From the NCBI GenBank assembly GCA_905479615.1, contig CAJQNH010000112.1:1-25528 (forward strand): DNA of 25,528 nt. Direction: 5' to 3'. This stretch comes from an uncultured Eudoraea sp. (GTDB lineage Bacteria > Bacteroidota > Bacteroidia > Flavobacteriales > Flavobacteriaceae). The translations under genes and the position numbers were made by a program. Of the stretch, positions 24,067-25,528 are shown piece after piece; positions within the stretch are counted from its first letter, which is position 1; each line of letters starts with the position of its first letter. The notes beneath the pieces were generated by a model that saw only the letters and a list, made by a program, of their open reading frames with translations, was not told the origin of the DNA and did not search any database.

Positions 24067-24805
24067 TTAAACTCCAATTGTATTTAAGATATTCAATTTT
24101 CGCATCAGGATTAATGGATGATTTTAAATATTGGTTCAAATAAACTTTTAAGGACCCGTTATTTTCAAAATCTTTTTTATACCATTTGAAGATCTTGGAC
24201 AATGCTACTTTATTTTCAGATATTTTATTTCGGCAGGGGTCGTTTACAAAGTCTTTCGTAGCCTTATCTAATTGTTTATCCAACTTTCCTTCGGTATAGG
24301 CTTCGTTTAGTAATTTTGGACATGAATATGAGGCACAGTTGATCGCAAAATGAATACGGGGTTCATTCATCTTTCTTAGGATCTGATGCTCTATTTCTCC
24401 TAATGAAATGAATTCTCCGCCATATTTGATCCACGCTTTATCCCAGGGTTTATTTATATCTCTTATGCTGGCCAAAGGATAATTATCCAAAATTAGTTTA
24501 ACTGTGGCGGCATTGTAAAGATTTATATAGTATGCCAGTTTTTTTTCTCTGGACCAGTTTTCATTTACGGTATTTTTTCCTAATTGCTCTAAATATTGGT
24601 TTAAAGCTTCTGATTCCTTTTTAAAACCTAAATAGTCTACGTTGCCATTATCATCAACGAAGCTATGGAGTAATCTATCCCAGCTTTTGTGGTCTGCTTC
24701 TCCGCATATCTGTTCATTGGTAATTGGAACTAAAACTAATGTGTCTGACGAGAGTAGAATCGGCTGGTATAGAAAGAATAAAATCAGGTAACTTATTTGG
24801 AGCAT
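24053..24805 (-). CDS. DUF547-domain protein, probably exported
   Basis: The protein's biochemical role is unknown. The 250-residue protein starts with a hydrophobic segment (about 2-20) that may be a signal peptide, so it is probably exported. The DUF547 core contains AYYINLYNAATVKLIL (near 91-106), LGEIEHQIL, and IHFAINCASYSCPKLL with H152, C157 and C162. The conserved His and Cys raise the idea of a cysteine-based active site, but I cannot assign a reaction. It sits between a purine nucleoside phosphorylase gene and a TIGR04283 glycosyltransferase gene on one strand. DUF547 genes are regular companions of arsenosugar clusters, which is the only clue to its job. Confidence 0.85.
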   Translation of the reverse strand: MLQISYLILFFLYQPILLSSDTLVLVPITNEQICGEADHKSWDRLLHSFVDDNGNVDYLGFKKESEALNQYLEQLGKNTVNENWSREKKLAYYINLYNAATVKLILDNYPLASIRDINKPWDKAWIKYGGEFISLGEIEHQILRKMNEPRIHFAINCASYSCPKLLNEAYTEGKLDKQLDKATKDFVNDPCRNKISENKVALSKIFKWYKKDFENNGSLKVYLNQYLKSSINPDAKIEYLKYNWSLNEIK

Positions 24806-24892
24806 TGTGTATTTTAAAACTTTAGTTGATTTATTAGTTTAAACCTTACACCAAATCTGGTATGCCTTAAGAACTCATATCTAAAGTTCATA

Positions 24893-25528
24893 TTATAATT
24901 CCTTTATTAATTCCATAAACAATTTTACCATTTTAGGTTCGGTTTCACCAGCCACTTTAATAATTTCATCAATATGCACAGGTTCGAGATTGTCCGGGTC
25001 ACATTCATCTGTGAGTACAGAAACAGCTACTACGGGAAGTTTCAAATGATTGGCTACTATAACTTCGGGCACTGTACTCATACCAACGGCATCTGCCCCA
25101 ATAGTTTTTAGCATTCGATATTCGGCTCTTGTCTCTAATTGAGGTCCAACCACCGAAGCATATACGCCGGTATGTAATGTAATATTTTCCTTTTGTGCAA
25201 TTGCTTTAATTCGTTGACACATTTCAATATCATAAGGTTGGCTCATATCCACAAAACGCACCCCAAAGTTGGCAACATTTTTAAATGCCAAAGGAGACCC
25301 ACCCTGCAGATTAATATGATCTTCGATAAGCATGATATCCCCTTTCTTATAGTCGAGGTTAATAGCTCCGGCTGCATTGGAAATGAATAGTTTTTTTATA
25401 CCCAACTTGTGCATAACCCGAATAGGATAAGTAACATCATCAAACTCATAGCCCTCGTAAACATGAAAACGACCTTGCATAACCACTACTTTTTTATTTT
25501 CGAGAGTGCCATAAATAAGCTTACCACT
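24893..25528 (-). CDS. Purine nucleoside phosphorylase, C-terminal part (5' end outside window)
   Basis: This enzyme cleaves the N-glycosidic bond of a purine nucleoside with phosphate, giving base plus ribose 1-phosphate. The frame is open to the window edge (25528), so the N-terminus lies beyond it. Visible segments are VVMQGRFHVYEGYEF, SNAAGAINLDYKKGDIMLIEDHINL, VGPQLETRAEYRM and GMSTVPEVIVANH, all typical of trimeric class-I PNP. At the base-recognition position after GMSTV the protein has LTDECD (Asp codon 25007-25009), where 6-oxopurine enzymes such as human PNP have Asn. Beside DUF547 and TIGR04283 genes it may act on a dimethylarsinoyl-deoxyadenosine intermediate rather than in ordinary salvage. 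That is an inference; a housekeeping salvage role is the alternative. Confidence 0.9.
   Translation of the reverse strand, partial: SGKLIYGTLENKKVVVMQGRFHVYEGYEFDDVTYPIRVMHKLGIKKLFISNAAGAINLDYKKGDIMLIEDHINLQGGSPLAFKNVANFGVRFVDMSQPYDIEMCQRIKAIAQKENITLHTGVYASVVGPQLETRAEYRMLKTIGADAVGMSTVPEVIVANHLKLPVVAVSVLTDECDPDNLEPVHIDEIIKVAGETEPKMVKLFMELIKEL

Overview
The window looks like chromosomal DNA of a member of the Bacteroidota, most likely a flavobacterium. It is AT-rich and has no clear Shine-Dalgarno sites. Several gene starts are preceded by TAnnTTTG-like promoter boxes. The gene sets are typical of that group: a mevalonate pathway block, a transcarbamylase of the N-succinylornithine type, and an arsenosugar-type gene set. 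I see no tRNA, rRNA, insertion sequence, phage gene or CRISPR array. No gene-free stretch exceeds about 250 bases.

Region 1 (1-4517, plus strand): the end of mvaD, a mevalonate-kinase-like GHMP kinase, a UbiA-type prenyltransferase, a nitrilase and an RluB-type pseudouridine synthase, tightly packed. The first three make isoprenoid precursors and attach a prenyl chain to an acceptor. Region 2 (4518-4958, minus): a stand-alone BLUF blue-light sensor that meets the pseudouridine synthase gene tail to tail with no spacer.

Region 3 (5057-14150, minus): a nine-gene arginine operon, in transcription order GNAT acetyltransferase, argG, argC, proC, argD, N-succinylornithine transcarbamylase, argB, argE, argH. 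The set encodes a complete linear acylated arginine pathway if the GNAT protein supplies the first acylation. In front of it I find a 25-residue leader ORF (14073-14150). Three of its last eight codons are Arg, and it is followed by mutually exclusive hairpins. This looks like an arginine-sensing attenuator and is the most interesting unlisted feature here.

Region 4 (14197-17873, minus): three glycosyltransferase genes, namely a GT87-like membrane enzyme, a processive CslA-like GT2 and a dolichol-phosphate-mannose-synthase-like GT2. They point to extracellular or lipid-linked glycan synthesis. Region 5 (18114-21098, minus): an FAD/NAD(P) oxidoreductase followed by a membrane polyferredoxin, probably one electron-transfer unit.

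Region 6 (21215-23334, plus): a secreted GH113-like beta-mannanase-type lipoprotein and a secreted N-acetylmuramoyl-L-alanine amidase with a LysM-like N-terminus. Region 7 (23359-25528, minus): purine nucleoside phosphorylase (cut by the window edge), a DUF547 protein and a TIGR04283-family glycosyltransferase. I know this combination from bacterial arsenosugar biosynthesis loci, so the window probably ends inside one; the diagnostic arsM and arsS genes would lie beyond position 25528.
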